DNA from: Carex sylvatica
Taxonomy: Eukaryota > Streptophyta > Magnoliopsida > Poales > Cyperaceae
Length of the DNA stretch: 64,000 nucleotides
Direction: 5' to 3'
Assembly (NCBI GenBank): GCA_964058845.1
Contig: CAXKVR010000048.1
Location: forward strand, 186,001-250,000
The notes under the pieces: model-generated
The model's database searches: none
Seen by the model: only the letters and a program-made list of their open reading frames with translations
What the model was told of the DNA's origin: nothing
Shown here: in pieces, positions 1-12,344 of the stretch
Layout of the letters: every line of letters begins with the position of its first letter
Numbering within the stretch: the stretch's first letter is position 1
Made by a program: the position numbers and the translations under genes

Positions 1-241
1 TGCTTTGAGATTCTTGCAAAGATAAAAAATGGTCCGGATTAAATAATTGTAAAAGGTTCCTTTTTGCAGTATCGGGGAGGATCTGAATTCGTCTAGGACA
101 GGGTAAGTGGGATGAGAGAAACTGTGTTGATGAATGTACATATCATATACATAATGCACCGTTGGCTCACTGCTTTGTCTAAGCGGCGAAAAATCAGGCA
201 AAATTCCAAATGAAAACAAAGAAAAATAAGGGCGAAGGGTT

Positions 242-452
242 TTGAAGGTCGTTTATGCGACCAACTCTCTCCTCTTCGTCCCATGGAGATTGGCAGAGCG
301 AGTAATAACAGAGCGGTGCTCTTCAGCGGTGGCGATAAGAGGCACAACGATAAAGAAAATACTATTGAGATTTTCTGCTGCACTCGTCTCATCGTGCTGG
401 GTGTTAAGTAATGGATCAATTATGGGTGCCTTCTCTTCTTCGATGATGGAAG
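242..452 (+). other. possible first exon of an unidentified transcript
   Basis: A stretch open in one frame ends at a good splice-donor match (GAAG followed by GTGAGT, intron from 453). Several ATGs cluster just before the donor. No domain is recognisable and no matching downstream exon could be found, so this may be a 5' untranslated exon or chance. The opposite strand is also open here (93-419), which weakens the coding case for either strand. Confidence 0.2.
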
Positions 453-560
453 GTGAGTGGTCTCTCGTCTATATAGTAGATATATTTTTCGTTTTTAACT
501 TGATGTTTGTATGTTGTTTTGTACTGCTTTCTGTTTTTCTTCTTCTTCTTTTTATTTAGA

Positions 561-693
561 GGTGACTGTTCTATACTAGTTGATTTGGTTTACATTCTGG
601 TTTGATTCAATATCTTTTTAACTAGTGGGTGATTGTTCTGGTTCAGTCGATTTAGTTTTTAGTCTGATTTGAATTCAGTATCTTTTCGGCTGT
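561..693. repeat. diverged 67-bp tandem duplication
   Basis: Two adjacent diverged copies of about 67 bp, starting at 561 and 628. Each opens with GGTGA(C/T)TGTTCT and continues to a CA(A/G)TATCTTTT box. Nothing else is recognisable between here and the NDUFA13 leader near 1080. Confidence 0.45.
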
Positions 694-1086
694 GATATGC
701 GTAAAGAGAATTATTACTAGACTCTTATTACTCCAATTAAATAAGAATGATCAATTCGCATGCACAGAATGCACATATTTCTGTGCGTTTTCAGTCTTGT
801 TTAACTGTATATTTTTATAGACGCTCATTATCTAATTTTATATAATAACTATTTTGTAATTATTTTTATCAATATAATTGCCTACATATCTCCAATAAAA
901 AAAATGCTGATGAAAGAACCCGAGACGAACAAACAACGGGTGAATGAGTGATCATCGAAAGAAAACTATTTCATATTTGGGCCGCAAAAATGAACATGCC
1001 TCTATAGTCTGAAATTTGGGCCGGAAAGAATTCGCGTGAAACCAATTTCTAAATCAAATTAACTTAATTCCACAAATAAGCCCTCG

Positions 1087-1184
1087 ATCTCCTCTCCTCT
1101 CCTCTCGTCTCTCACATCAATCGATCAAGCAGCTGAGAGAGAAACTGTGAGAAGGAACAAGGGTTAGTTTACAGCGGAGGCATC
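1087..1184 (+). promoter_or_regulatory. CT-rich 5' leader of the NDUFA13 homologue
   Basis: A CTCCT/CTCTC pyrimidine tract (about 1087-1114) lies shortly before the ATG at 1185. Such CT-rich leaders are common in constitutively expressed plant genes. No clear TATA box could be assigned, so the transcription start is not fixed. Confidence 0.4.
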
Positions 1185-3310
1185 ATGACGGAGGCGATGG
1201 TGAGAAAGAAGCCGGGAATGGTGAGCGTCAGAGACATGCCGCTCCTCCAGGACGGACCGCCGCCGGGGGGTTTCGCGCCGGTGAGGTACGCCCGGCGGAT
1301 CCCTAACAGTGGACCCAGCGCCACCTTCATGTTCCTCACCGCTTTTGGCGCCTTTGCCTGGGGCATGTACCAGGTCGGCAAGGGCAACGAGATCCGTCGG
1401 TTAGTTACATCATCACTTTCCAATTCTTTTGTTCTTTTTATTAATCGGCAATGTTTAGCTATGGGTTAATAGATGTCGATCTGTCCACATTCTTCCTTTC
1501 TGAGAATCTGATTGTTGCCACAGTAATTATAATTAGGACTTATTGTTTGTCTTGTGGAGGTAATGATTCGTTTACTTTTTAAGTAATCTTTCAGTTTTCT
1601 AGCTGGGATACCTTCTTATGGGAAAGGTATAAATACTTGAAGATGGAGTTAGTTTTTGTGCAAATTTTATGGAACTATTCTGAAAACAACATAAATCAGC
1701 TGTGCCTTTATATTGCTGTAGTTCTTTAGGAGGTTTCTGCAGAGATTTTGTCAAAAATATTGACATTACAATACTATTTGGTTGTGCCAGTGCAGTAACT
1801 CATTATTACATGAATATTGCACCGAGACTCCTGGTATGAGGAAACATCTCATCATTCATCTTGGATATCTGACTTATGAGTAGAACTAGGGTGTTCTTAA
1901 GTTCACCAAGCTCCTTGGTGAACTCATTGAATCGGTTTCAAATGACGAATCCGAATTGTTGAAATCCGCCTACCTTATGAGTAATGTATCAACATGTGAA
2001 AATTTTAAACATTCGAATTAATTTAGTATAAAGTCAAGCGGTCAAAATTAGAAGGTTAATAAATTAATTTTAATGCATTCATTTTTTGAATCTTTTTTGA
2101 CCACTTGGCTCGATGCAAAATTAATTTCAAAATTAAATTCTTTTACATGTAGATGCATCACTCGTAAGGTAGACGGGTTTCAATGGTTCACATTTGTCAT
2201 TTGAAGCCGATTCAATAGGTTTTAGACTTGAGTTCACCAAGCCTTAAGAACACCCTAGTTCTACTCCTGACTTATGATTCATATCAGCATTCTCAATGTT
2301 GAATAGTTTCATAGTTGTGCTGTAGTTCCAGAAACCATATGTATAGTTTATCCCCTCTTCACAAGAACTGAATGTTGTGGGGACATCAAAAACATCACAT
2401 AGAGAAGTCTTCAGTTTACATTTTACTTCATATTCTTGATTTATTGTAGTTTTGGGATCTGCCTATATATGTATATATTGGCCTCCTACTTGTGAAATCT
2501 TCTGGTGGACATATTACATGGCTAACATTATTGTTTTTCCATGTGTTTTAAACAAGTTCAGTGCTTATAAGGAAGAGAAACTCGCTGCTCGTAGTGCTAT
2601 AGTTCCTATACTTCAAGCTGAAGAAGATGAAAGGTGCAATCATTTTATTCTAACCATTTTTTTCTTTTAGCAAAATAACACCCAACATTTGTTGTATTTC
2701 AAAAGTATGCCCAATGAGGTATTAACAAATAACACTCAACCTTTTGTTGGTATGACGGCTAAGGTAGTAAGGTATTCCCGTTTAATAGTGAAATACTTGC
2801 CAACAACTTTGTAGTCTCTGTTTTTCAGTGTAGACAAACTGAATTGTTTTGTAGCTAAATATACTTACATATGGGTTTGTGAGTTGCATAAAGACTGTAT
2901 GAAGAGATTAGTGTTAATATGGAATAATTACAGAGATTCAGTGCATTTTTTGTACCTTCTTTATTAAGAGAAACATTATTGGCCACTGGCTTTGTACTCA
3001 TTTGCTGTATTTGAAATCATGAGAAACATTACACGTTATTATCATAAAAGATGAAATATTGGGTCTGATTGACCAGAAATTCTTTGCATCTGCAATGATT
3101 ATAGTCTTATATTGGCTGCTAGCTGGTTGTAATATTGCATGTTAACCTGTCAATTTGAATTGTAGGTTTGTGAAAGAATGGAACAAGTATCTGGATGAGG
3201 AGGCGAGAATCATGAAAGATGTGCCAGGCTGGAAGGTAGGGGAGAACGTGTATAACTCTGGTAAATGGATGCCTCCAGCAACTGGGGAGCTCCGGCCTGA
3301 TGTGTGGTAA
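1185..3310 (+). CDS. NADH dehydrogenase [ubiquinone] 1 alpha subcomplex subunit 13 (GRIM-19 family)
   Basis: Accessory subunit of mitochondrial complex I in the inner membrane. Three exons join in frame: 1185-1399, 2562-2633 and 3166-3310, all with GT-AG introns, giving 143 aa, the usual plant length. Visible features are the N-terminal motif [20 protein letters not shown] (residues 18-37), one hydrophobic membrane segment (about residues 44-64), a charged region reading [10 protein letters not shown] in other plants and [12 protein letters not shown] here, and the conserved C-terminus with [14 protein letters not shown] and GELRPDVW. The start is the first ATG after the CT-rich leader and matches the family N-terminus. 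Intron 1 carries a Mutator-type MITE (1878-2266). The reading frame shows no damage, so this looks like a functional gene. Confidence 0.95.
1869..2275. mobile_element. Mutator-type MITE in intron 1 of the NDUFA13 homologue
   Basis: The element spans 1878-2266 (389 bp). It has terminal inverted repeats starting GAGTAGAACTAGGGTGTTCT, followed by a looser inverted match that makes most of it a foldback. It is flanked by a perfect 9-bp direct repeat, CTGACTTAT (1869-1877 and 2267-2275), the target-duplication length typical of the Mutator superfamily. It has no coding capacity. The perfect duplication suggests a fairly recent insertion. Confidence 0.85.
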
Positions 3311-4841
3311 AGCTGCTTTTGAGTTTGAAGAGGTGCTTTTTTAGTTTCTCTCATTTTCAAACGAATCAGAGCACACCTTAAAACTTTAACCATTGTTTTT
3401 TTCTGTGGTTTCTTTGTAATAATTGTCGAGCTTGTCTATTGGAACCTTTGATGATTATGTCAATTAAATGTTGCTCATGATGTCGGCCTGTAATGACCAC
3501 TGGGCTTCTGTTGCCTTTGCATCTTCAGAATAATTTTGTTATACATGTACTTTCAAAGAAAGACTTTCATTTGAATCTGCACAATATTTTTTTCGTGCCT
3601 TTCTATTTGCATATTTGCTACTTGCATTTTTGTAAGATTGTTAAAACAAAAGACTTTCATATAGTTACGCAAGTAATTCGTTAATCGACCCATTGCACTA
3701 AAAGCCGGCTCTAATGCAACGGTTGAGACTCGAAACATAAAACTATATCTTGTTATCTTTGCTGAAGTTGGGTATAAATCCAAAATTCTATTCCACTATT
3801 GCAAAATATTAAAATTTTCTTCATCGAACTCTACAGAGGCTTCATCCAAATAATTATCCAACTTGGATCTTTTTGGTTGCAAATAATGATTTTGTGACTA
3901 AAATTGAAATAAATAAAAAATTTGAATCTTCATTTTTTCCACCGTTTTACCTTCCACTTGTGAGGACCCACTATTTTTCGTCTGGTCGAAAGTTATGCTC
4001 TCATACTGGTTATAGCATTTTCTAAAAAACGAGTTTCCACATTCCATTCGTTTATTGTACATATTAGTCTCAAATCCATATGCAATCTTGAAATAACACA
4101 TGCTAACTTCGTCCGACGATAAAAATAACAAGTTAATGTTAATATAACGTTTTGATTTTCCCAATATTTGAAGAACTTTGTCTACATCTCGTTTGATAAG
4201 TCTCGTATACTGTGATTGAGTCATTGTTACATATTCTCCAACATAATACCACAAATGGACCATACCTCCTTCATATATGAATGGGAAGATGGTCCTTTAA
4301 AAGTTGAAAAATCATTTGTAGCATTAAAGAATATCTTAAAGAACTTTGTCATCTCTTCTGTCTCATTCCACTCCTCCGAGCTAAGAATATTTATTGAAAT
4401 GTTATTTCAAAACCTTAACAACGTATCATTGTACTTCGAAAAAAAACTTTATTATTAAACTCACAAGTTGAAATTCACCGGTCAAATCTCTTTTAGACGG
4501 TGAGTGCTTATCTTTTAAGACGTCATTGAAAATTTGAATTCTCGAGCTAACGGAAGCTATATGCCGCATCAACTCTCTAAATACACTCACTTACGCTAAA
4601 TGATGCTAAATTACGTTATCAACACTATTTCGCACTATAGCGACATTATATAGGCATAGTGCCATTTTCTAATTCATTCCGCTATAATGCGATAAATGCT
4701 ACTTAAACATTTAATTATAATTATACTAAAAAAAATCTAACAAATATTAAAAAAAAAAAAATTCAAATTTCATTGTTTCTTAAAAAAAAAAAAAAATTCC
4801 TAAACCGGCCATGTTTGGGAATTTAATATATATATATATAT
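3311..4841. other. 3' flank of NDUFA13 homologue and unassigned intergenic DNA
   Basis: The first ~200 bp are probably 3' untranslated sequence. A minus-strand open stretch at 3898-4263 (121 codons) and a plus-strand one at 4216-4458 overlap. Neither shows a known motif nor a convincing gene context. From about 4540 the sequence is AT-rich with poly-A tracts and a short TA run at 4828-4841. Confidence 0.4.
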
Positions 4842-5473
4842 GAGGAGGGATCAAGTTACAACAATTTTTGAGTTACAACAAGTTACCACAATCATTTTCT
4901 ACATTTTCAAAATCCAAATCGTCGATCCAAACCATTAGATGTGATATCTACAATAAAATGTGCTTGGAGACCAAATTTTTCATTTTTTGGAAATTTTTTA
5001 CTATTTATTAAGATGGGTACAAAAACTAGTCAAATTCAGACCATTGGATTTTGTACCCATCTTAATATATAAGCATATCCCCACATATGCTTATAACTCA
5101 TTTTTGTGTTTTCAATGTCCAAATAGTCGATCTGAACCGTTAGATGTGATCTCTATATTGAAATGTGCTTGGAGACCAAATTTTATATTTTTCTGAATTG
5201 TTTTACTATTTATTAAGCCACTTTGAAAATCGCTGATTTAACGGTGGCTTCTGATTTTACTGTTTTGTTAAGCCACCGTTGGATCAGCGATTTTCAAAGT
5301 GACTTAATAAATAGTAAATTTTTTTAGAAAAATGTAAAATTTGGTCTCCAATCACATTTCAATATAGATATCACATCTAACGGTTTAGATCGACCATTTG
5401 GACATTGAAAATACAAAAATAAGTTATAAGTATATGTGGGGATATGCTTATATAAGCATAGTAGCCAACTTCT
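4842..5473. mobile_element. chimeric foldback (inverted-repeat) element
   Basis: The right part (about 5066-5473) is a foldback whose arms meet near 5240-5275 in a repeated GCCACTTTGAAAATCGCTGA box. It belongs to the same family as 11515-11941. Its left tip, which should read towards GTTGGCTACTATGC, is missing. It is replaced by a different arm (4842-5065) with its own small inverted repeat, AAGATGGGTACAAAA at about 5010 facing TTTTGTACCCATCTT. The shared internal phrase GTGCTTGGAGACCAAATTTT occurs in both halves, so two related elements appear to have fused. Confidence 0.65.
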
Positions 5474-6179
5474 ATATATATATACATATAGTTTGAAACC
5501 GGTTTGGAATAAAAATCCCAAAACAGCCACCTGACAGCCGGTTTAGGCATTTAAAAAAAAAAAAGATTTTGGGAGCAGATTTGATAATTTCTAATTAAAA
5601 TTGGATATTAATAAAAATGTTGACCACCTATGATCTACATATCAAAATTTTGTAAGAAATAAAATTTCAATTTTTTTTTTTTTTGGATTAAAAAAACTAG
5701 CCCTATTTAACATGCAAATATTTATATTTTTTGCTATTTTAAAGTCACTTTTTAAATATCTAAAAAGTAGTAAAAAAAGAAAAGAAATAAGGACCTGATC
5801 CGCAGTGAGTTCAGATCTATTCCAATCTTTGAATTTTAAATCGGGACCGTTCAATTCTGTGATAATGTATTCGAATCACAAAGCAATTTCGAGCAACGAA
5901 TTCGAATCGGACGGTCTGGATCCAAAAGCCAAAGATTGAGTTACTTTAGGGATCCGGACCCATCCGCAGCAGGATTCACATCGTTTACTGAAGCGACAAG
6001 TCCTAATCTGCACCTTCCGACCCGAAAGGACGGCCGTCACGGCGTCGGCCCGAATTTCATATACCTCGCAATTGTTCCTCCCCTGCCCGGCGGGGATCGG
6101 TCCGACGCTCCCTACCTACCCGCCTTCTATCTCTCAGAAGTCAGAGCCTCCTTAGTCCCAACATCCCCCTCTCTCTGAG
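5474..6179. other. upstream region and leader of the STK19-like gene
   Basis: AT-rich DNA with a long T tract near 5670, then from about 5930 a GC-richer segment that probably holds the promoter and 5' leader. A CCCTCTCTCTGAG stretch sits directly before the ATG at 6180. An open stretch from 5936 to 6178 in another frame shows no recognisable product and is taken as leader sequence. Confidence 0.4.
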
Positions 6180-8734
6180 ATGGCGGAATCATCTCATTCG
6201 GGAGGCAAGAAAAGGAGCCGGTCCGAGTCTGAAGAAGAGCCTGATGTCGATGCAACTTCAATTCAATCCATCCGACTAGGCATGATGCTGTCTATTCCTT
6301 TTATCCACAAAATACTTTTTTATGTTTTTGTTTAATAGTATCAGTATGTATTCAGTAATGTTGACTAATTTCATTAACCTTGAATTACAGAGAATGACCT
6401 TACATTTAGTGATACTTCAATGGCTCTTCAGATGATGAGGGCGCAATTTCCAAAACTAGATAAGGTATGGATTTAATTCAAAAATGTTTCATAAATAAGT
6501 TGAATTTTTGTTTAGCACATATGTTGTCAGAAATGTACTGATTTAATAACATGTCCATTTTAACACGAGCTAAGAGCTTAGAATGACTAAGGATGGCCTT
6601 TTCCTTTTAGCTGAGATTCTGACCAGTACATACTGGTACAGGTACACAAACCAAAGGGTCTCTGCTGTAGGTTTGCCAGTACCTACATTTTAGATATCAA
6701 ATAAGAAAAGAACAAATTTTAAATCATATAGTGAGTAAATTAAAAAGGGCTAAAATAATTGAGAAATAGTAAACAGAATAAAAATAAACTGCTTTAATGA
6801 TTAGGCAGTTTATTCAGGGAGCAGCTGTATTGAGGGATGGTAATCATTGAAAATAACAGAGAGAGAATTCAATTGCTTTAAACACCTTGTTTATATATGC
6901 ACCTGATCATATACTTGACAGGTTGTGGTACGGCCTTTCATCCTGAGGTCGCAACTGTATAGCAGTGTCAAAGACAGGACCCAAGTTGACAGAGAGTTGG
7001 AGGTTTATTTTTTCATCTTTATTCTCATATACTACTCTTCTCTTTGCTTTTCCTTACTTGCATACTAACCTCAATGATGCAGTTTGTGAATGAAATGCCA
7101 CGAGCCAAATATTTCTCGAAAATTGCAATATTGATTGAAACCTTCCATTTTTTCTTATTTCTAGTAGTCATTGAAGAAAGAGGCAGTTGTACGTGTGTTT
7201 AAGCTAAACACTGGGACGGATGACAATGCCATAATGTTCATGGATGATTATTTAATACAGGTTTATTTTTTATTTTTGTCTTATTTTGTTTATTTTAACT
7301 CTATCAGTTAATTCTGTTACCGAGCCATGTTGACGTGATTTTTGACTTGTGCTTGGATGCTACTTAATACGCCCTTTCCTTTCATTCATTTTTTTTTTTT
7401 CCTGTTACTTTTATGTGAGAAATTGTATAGATGGACAATGCTGTGAAGAGACTTGATGTGAAGGACAGGGAGCTAAGTGAAGTTTTTGGTTGGTTCAAGC
7501 AATATGTCATTAAATCTAAAACAGATGTTACCATTTCCCATCCCGAGCTGGTAAGCAATATACAATTCTCAGTCAAAGACTTATATTTGGTTTACATTAG
7601 ATGGAAAAGTTTTATCAGTTGACTGGTGGAATACAATTAGGTTAAGTGCCTTTTTGTGTTTCTTTCCTTTCTGTTGTGTTGGTTCTAGGTGAGAGGTATG
7701 TTACCTAAAATAATCTGTACTTTGGTGTCATTCTATATAGTACAAGGACCTGAAAAGTTCTAAAAGGACTTTTAAGTATTGCATTGCTTTCCAATTCTTT
7801 GAAGAGTAATATAAAAAAGTAGTTCATTTTTCTGACAATCTCCTCTTCCTGACCAAAATCATAATACATTCCTTGGCTGTTCTTGTACATTGCAGTGTTC
7901 CCTTCTATCAAATGGAGGTGATGTGACAGAGAAACATGTTACCTTACTCATCAATGCCGGTCTCCTTGTGAGTGAATATATCCTTCTGGATTAATAAATT
8001 ATTGGTTCCGTGCTCATAATTTAAGATGGTTCTATATAAAGGTCTTTTATTACATATCATATAAATCTGCGACTTCAATTTGTGCTGAGCTAGATAAAAA
8101 CACAAATCCATTTTTGTTTGATAGGAAGCTTATCATCATCATAAACAGCAAAACCAAAATGCATGTTCCAAGTATGGGGACAATTGATGTTGAATGGAAT
8201 TACTGGATCCTTATTTGATTTAAGCTGTACTTTTATTTAGAAAAAAAAATGTTTGCACTTTGCATCCTTAAATCTTAGTCGTACATATAAGATGAACATG
8301 CAATGAATATCATATCATAAATTTTTTTTTGACTATAGGAAACAATTTGACCTTTTGTAGACTCGTCAATTGATTGATCAGAATTTGTACTGGTTTGCGA
8401 TTCCAAACATTGGTTCCATATTGAAGGGTCTTTCACAGGTATCTTGTCTATGTCTGACTAAAAATACTTCTAGGGAAATTGCTGAGAAGTCTGAGAATGT
8501 TGGAAAAATCCTCAAACTTATTAGGAAAAGAATAAATTGTAGGGAAGGAAGGAGCTTGTATCCCTAATAAATCGTACAAAGTACAAAGAGATGGTGTTAG
8601 CTAATTTAGAGAAGAAAAGATTGCGGCTATCCCCACTTGATATTCGCTTCCATATTCGAGATCTTATTGGGTCGGGTCTACTTAAAACTGTCCAGAGCCC
8701 TATTGGGATCCTTATTCGCTTGTCCAGAGATTGA
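6180..8734 (+). CDS. STK19-like protein (winged-helix nuclear protein family)
   Basis: Eight exons join in frame: 6180-6279, 6391-6464, 6922-7002, 7168-7260, 7431-7550, 7896-7967, 8361-8438 and 8543-8734 (269 aa, close to the short animal STK19). The N-terminus is basic then acidic (GGKKRSRSESEEE) and looks like a nuclear-targeting tail. Family hallmarks include DTSMALQMMRAQFPK, VFKLNTGTDDNAIMFMDDY, LLINAGLL, WFAIPNIG and the C-terminal SPLDIRFHIRDLIGSGL. Animal STK19 was named a kinase but is now seen as a DNA-binding winged-helix factor in transcription-coupled repair. A role in plants is inference. Intron 1 appears to use a GC donor (6280). Intron 3 needs the second of two adjacent AGs (exon from 7168), because using the first would put TAG in frame. 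Confidence 0.9.
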
Positions 8735-9956
8735 CAGCTCAGCAGGTTATCTCTTCTATTTAGTTTGTACCTTTGTACTTCAGTTTTTTTTATTTTTAAT
8801 ATGTGATGTTACTGCGAATGGTATAAATTTTGGTGTTATTGTTAACATTTATTTTGTGTAATTGTTTGTCAGAGCTTAGAATGTTGACTTCTTATTCTTT
8901 TTCAAGGGCAAAAAGTACACTCAATCTGAGGATTTTGTATTATTGGAGTATGTTTTGAGTTGATAAAGAGAAAAAAACAACTAACTTAATTGGGAATATT
9001 ATCTTGATATGGCTATAATATCTTGATTCAGGTGATGGCTAATTTTGAAATACAGTCGTGGAACTGCAAAACAAATGCAATAGAAGAAAGTAAACTTAGT
9101 TGATCAGTAACATATCATGGCTTGGGGCTCTACATATGATGTAGACTCCATCAGCTGCTCATTGGTGTTTCTTTCCGATGTATCCATAATAGATAAATAC
9201 GTTATCTCATCACTAGATAGAATTAGGGGATTCCGCCTGATTATCTAGAGACTTCTTCTTCTATATCTTAATTTCAAGAATGGGACTTTAGAAACCAAAG
9301 TAAAGAAATAAACTGTGAAATTCTCTAATGACAGAATGTCTTAATTTTAGTGACTTCTCTATTTATTAAGGGTCATGATATATTTTAAATTATTGTAATC
9401 TAGTCTTGCTATTGATTGGTTGTGGACTTCCTATGATAAATCTTTTGTCAAAATCAAGTCACTTCAAAAGAAAATATGCTTAGTAGATCAATCAGCATAA
9501 GTGCATAACTGGTTAACAGGGAATACCCTCTGATTGTGTTTCTTGAAATTTCCTAACTTTATATATGAAGTTCTTTGATAATAGGCACAGAAGTCACTGT
9601 CAAGGGAATTCTATTCCTTATTTGCTCTCTTTTTTTTTTCAGAAATAATCTGCCTTTTATCATTTTTGTATTTCCATCTTCTACTTCTTAGTTGTTAGCT
9701 TTGTCCTCTCATTCTTTAAATACCACCACATTAGGAGTGTCATGGCATAGACATTTGAATCCATTTGCACAGCTAAACTGGAAGTTTATTTTCTTTGTTC
9801 TTCTAGCATATAACAGAATGAAGTTTAAGCATCTAACCTCATGGATGTTTCTTTTTTTGTAAAATTTTGCAAATGTAGAATTATTATTTTATTTACATAT
9901 ATTCCATGTGGCGGTGCATACTGTCTACTTGTTGAGGATCTCTTCACAATGTTTCT
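8735..9956. other. 3' flank of the STK19-like gene, no gene seen
   Basis: The first few hundred bases are probably 3' untranslated sequence (TTTAATATG and similar AT-rich stretches follow the stop). The rest is AT-rich intergenic DNA in which no gene, RNA or bounded repeat could be supported. Confidence 0.4.
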
Positions 9957-10344
9957 ATGAAATTTCGAAATATAAGAAGATCGGGATGGTTTATTCTGTC
10001 CGCTGGACGGAATAAATCATCCCGTCTAGCTAATTTCGTCGCTAATCACGCAAAATCACTAAAAAAAAAAAAAAAATTTCCTGAACGGAATAGTCCATCT
10101 TGTCCAGTACTTTTCATAATTTTTTGTGTCTTCTCATAATTTTTTGTTTCTTCTGTTGATCTTCTAACTACAAAAAAGAAAAGAAAAAAAGAACAGTACT
10201 TGACGGAATGGATTATTCTGTCTAGGAATTTTTTTTAGTTAGAAAGTTTGTGTGGTTAGGAACGGGATTAGCTGGACGTGATGGTTTATCATGTCTAGTG
10301 AACGAGATAAACCCTTCCGTTCTTCCTATATTTTGAAATTTCAT
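9957..10344. mobile_element. MITE-like inverted-repeat element
   Basis: The ends are inverted copies: ATGAAATTTCGAAATATAAG at the left faces a right end reading ATGAAATTTCAAAATATAGG on the other strand. The match continues through GGGATGGTTTAT. Internally, short phrases such as GGAATGGATTATTCTGTC repeat in both orientations. No clear target duplication could be found, so the insertion is old or the ends are slightly misplaced. Confidence 0.6.
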
Positions 10345-11514
10345 CAAATCATACCCCTATTTCGATATTTTATTTATTTATTTATTTTCTATTAATAAAA
10401 AAATCAGGACATTGCCTTTTGTTTTTCTTTTTATTTCTTAAAAGGTAGTAAAAACCATTCCATAACTGAAACAACTGTGTACCTACTATTTTTCTGTTAG
10501 TTTGATTGTTTACTTTGTTCTGCTTTTTGGTATACTTAGATAGCTGGTAAAAACCATTTCTCGGTTATCCCCACTTCCATTTTTATCAATCCGTGATCTC
10601 AACTGAATGCATAGTTTCTTGTAATTAATTCATTATTAGTTTATTACAATGTAATGCTAACTGAATGCATTGTCAATTTATGATCCCTACAATTACGTTA
10701 GGTAATACCTATTTGTTGATTATCAATTGTCATCAGGCATCAGTAACCTGCAATTGATAATCTTATCCCTAGTTACTTTGCTTATTGATTGACAACGACT
10801 TTGATTAAGTACGTAGATATTTTGATACGCCAACGACTTTGATTAAAATATAAAATTTCAATCAAATATTCTGATTCTATGCATTTTTTAATGTATTTTT
10901 AACGTGTAGAGTCTAAATCTATTTAGTCACGTAATCACTACATGCAAATTGTATCACTGATAGGTCTTGATTTTTTTCTATTTTTAAATGTTATTTTATA
11001 TATTTTTGATTTGATTGATAATTAATTGGTTATGTTTTCATTTTTTTTCTTTTTTTTTAATATAAAAATGTTATTTTGTATGAGATTTTTTTTTTATGAA
11101 AATATATCAAAAGATCAAAAAATATCTATGACATTTAACTTGTCATTTAGACTAATTTTTTTCATAAAAATATATCATTTTGTATGAGATTATTTTTTGT
11201 TCTCTTATAATATGTCCTTATTGCAACCTATGGACACAATATTAGTATATTACTTATAACTCCTGAAACTTATTTATTCAAATGCTTAGAAACTCAAAGT
11301 TATTCTAAGGTGCCACTCTAATTTTAAAATTCATCCACACAGATATGTTTATTAGTCAAAGTAAGATTTCAGTCTCCCACAAAATGCAAGTCAATAGCAC
11401 ACTAAATTTTGACTAGTATTTTTTTTGTATGCTGACCTAGTAATCAATTATGAAAATCAACGCCAAATTACTAGTTGGTGCACTTATGTAGTTCATAAAT
11501 ATATATATATATAT
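10345..11514. other. AT-rich intergenic DNA, no gene seen
   Basis: Long T and AT tracts, including a (TTTA)n run near 10368-10386. No exon-like composition, RNA gene or bounded repeat was found up to the TA run that precedes the foldback element. Confidence 0.4.
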
Positions 11515-11941
11515 AGAGGTTGGCTACTATGCTTATATAAGCATATCTCCACATATGCTTATAACTCATTTTTGTATTTCCAATGTCCAAATGGTCGATC
11601 TGAACCGTTCATCTTGTTCTCCATATTAATATGTGCTTGGAAACTAAATTTTATATTTTTCTAAATTTTTTTACTATTTATTAAGCCACTTTGAAAATCG
11701 CTGATCCAATGGTGGCTGCACAAAACAGTAAAATCAGCAGCCACCGTTGGATTAGCGATTTTCAAAGTGGCTTAATAAATAGTAAAAAAATTTAGAAAAA
11801 TATAAAATTTAGTTTCCAAGCACATATTAATATGGAGAACAAGATGAACGGTTCAGATCGACCATTTGGACATTGGAAATACAAAAATGAGTTATAAGCA
11901 TATGTGGGGATATGCTTATATAAGCATAGTAGCCAACCTCT
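11515..11941. mobile_element. near-perfect foldback element (MITE)
   Basis: About 427 bp in which almost the entire left half is the inverse of the right half. The tips read GAGGTTGGCTACTATGC and its complement, and the centre lies at about 11717-11741. It sits inside a (TA)n run, so the target duplication (TA or a TA-rich triplet) cannot be resolved. A relative lies at about 5066-5473 and a degraded one at 12345-12620. Transcription through it would give a long hairpin. Confidence 0.85.
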
Positions 11942-12344
11942 ATATATATATATATGAAGCTATCTATTGTTCCTCGATTTGGCTCAAGCATTGTAAGTTA
12001 TATCTAGGTATATATTTTTCTTTGTATTGATGGACCAGCTTCTATCACTTTGTCTGATCTTTTTAAGAGGGCCTTTTTTTTTATTTCTTTTACTTTTTAA
12101 AATTCATAATTGAGTTATAACATTTATGCAGTAAATATATTCTATGATGGGAGCAATTATGTAACATGGAAGGTGCAATAAAATTAATTCTATTAGTACT
12201 ATATTTTTTTTATGAGAAGGCCATAGGCAATTCTATTAGTATTACTACCGATACCCTTGGTACTACGGTGATGGGGTCAGGGTATTGGTACGCAGTAATC
12301 CTTGCTTTGCATAATTTATAGTGCAATGTTTGCAGAGTGGATAA

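Noticed and set aside
3898..4263. Minus-strand open frame of 121 codons
   Set aside because: No motif is recognisable and it overlaps another open frame on the other strand. The AT-rich context and lack of splice or promoter signals do not support a gene.
11515..11941. microRNA precursor
   Set aside because: The arms are far longer and more perfect than a miRNA hairpin, and the family is repeated in the window, so a foldback transposon explains it better.
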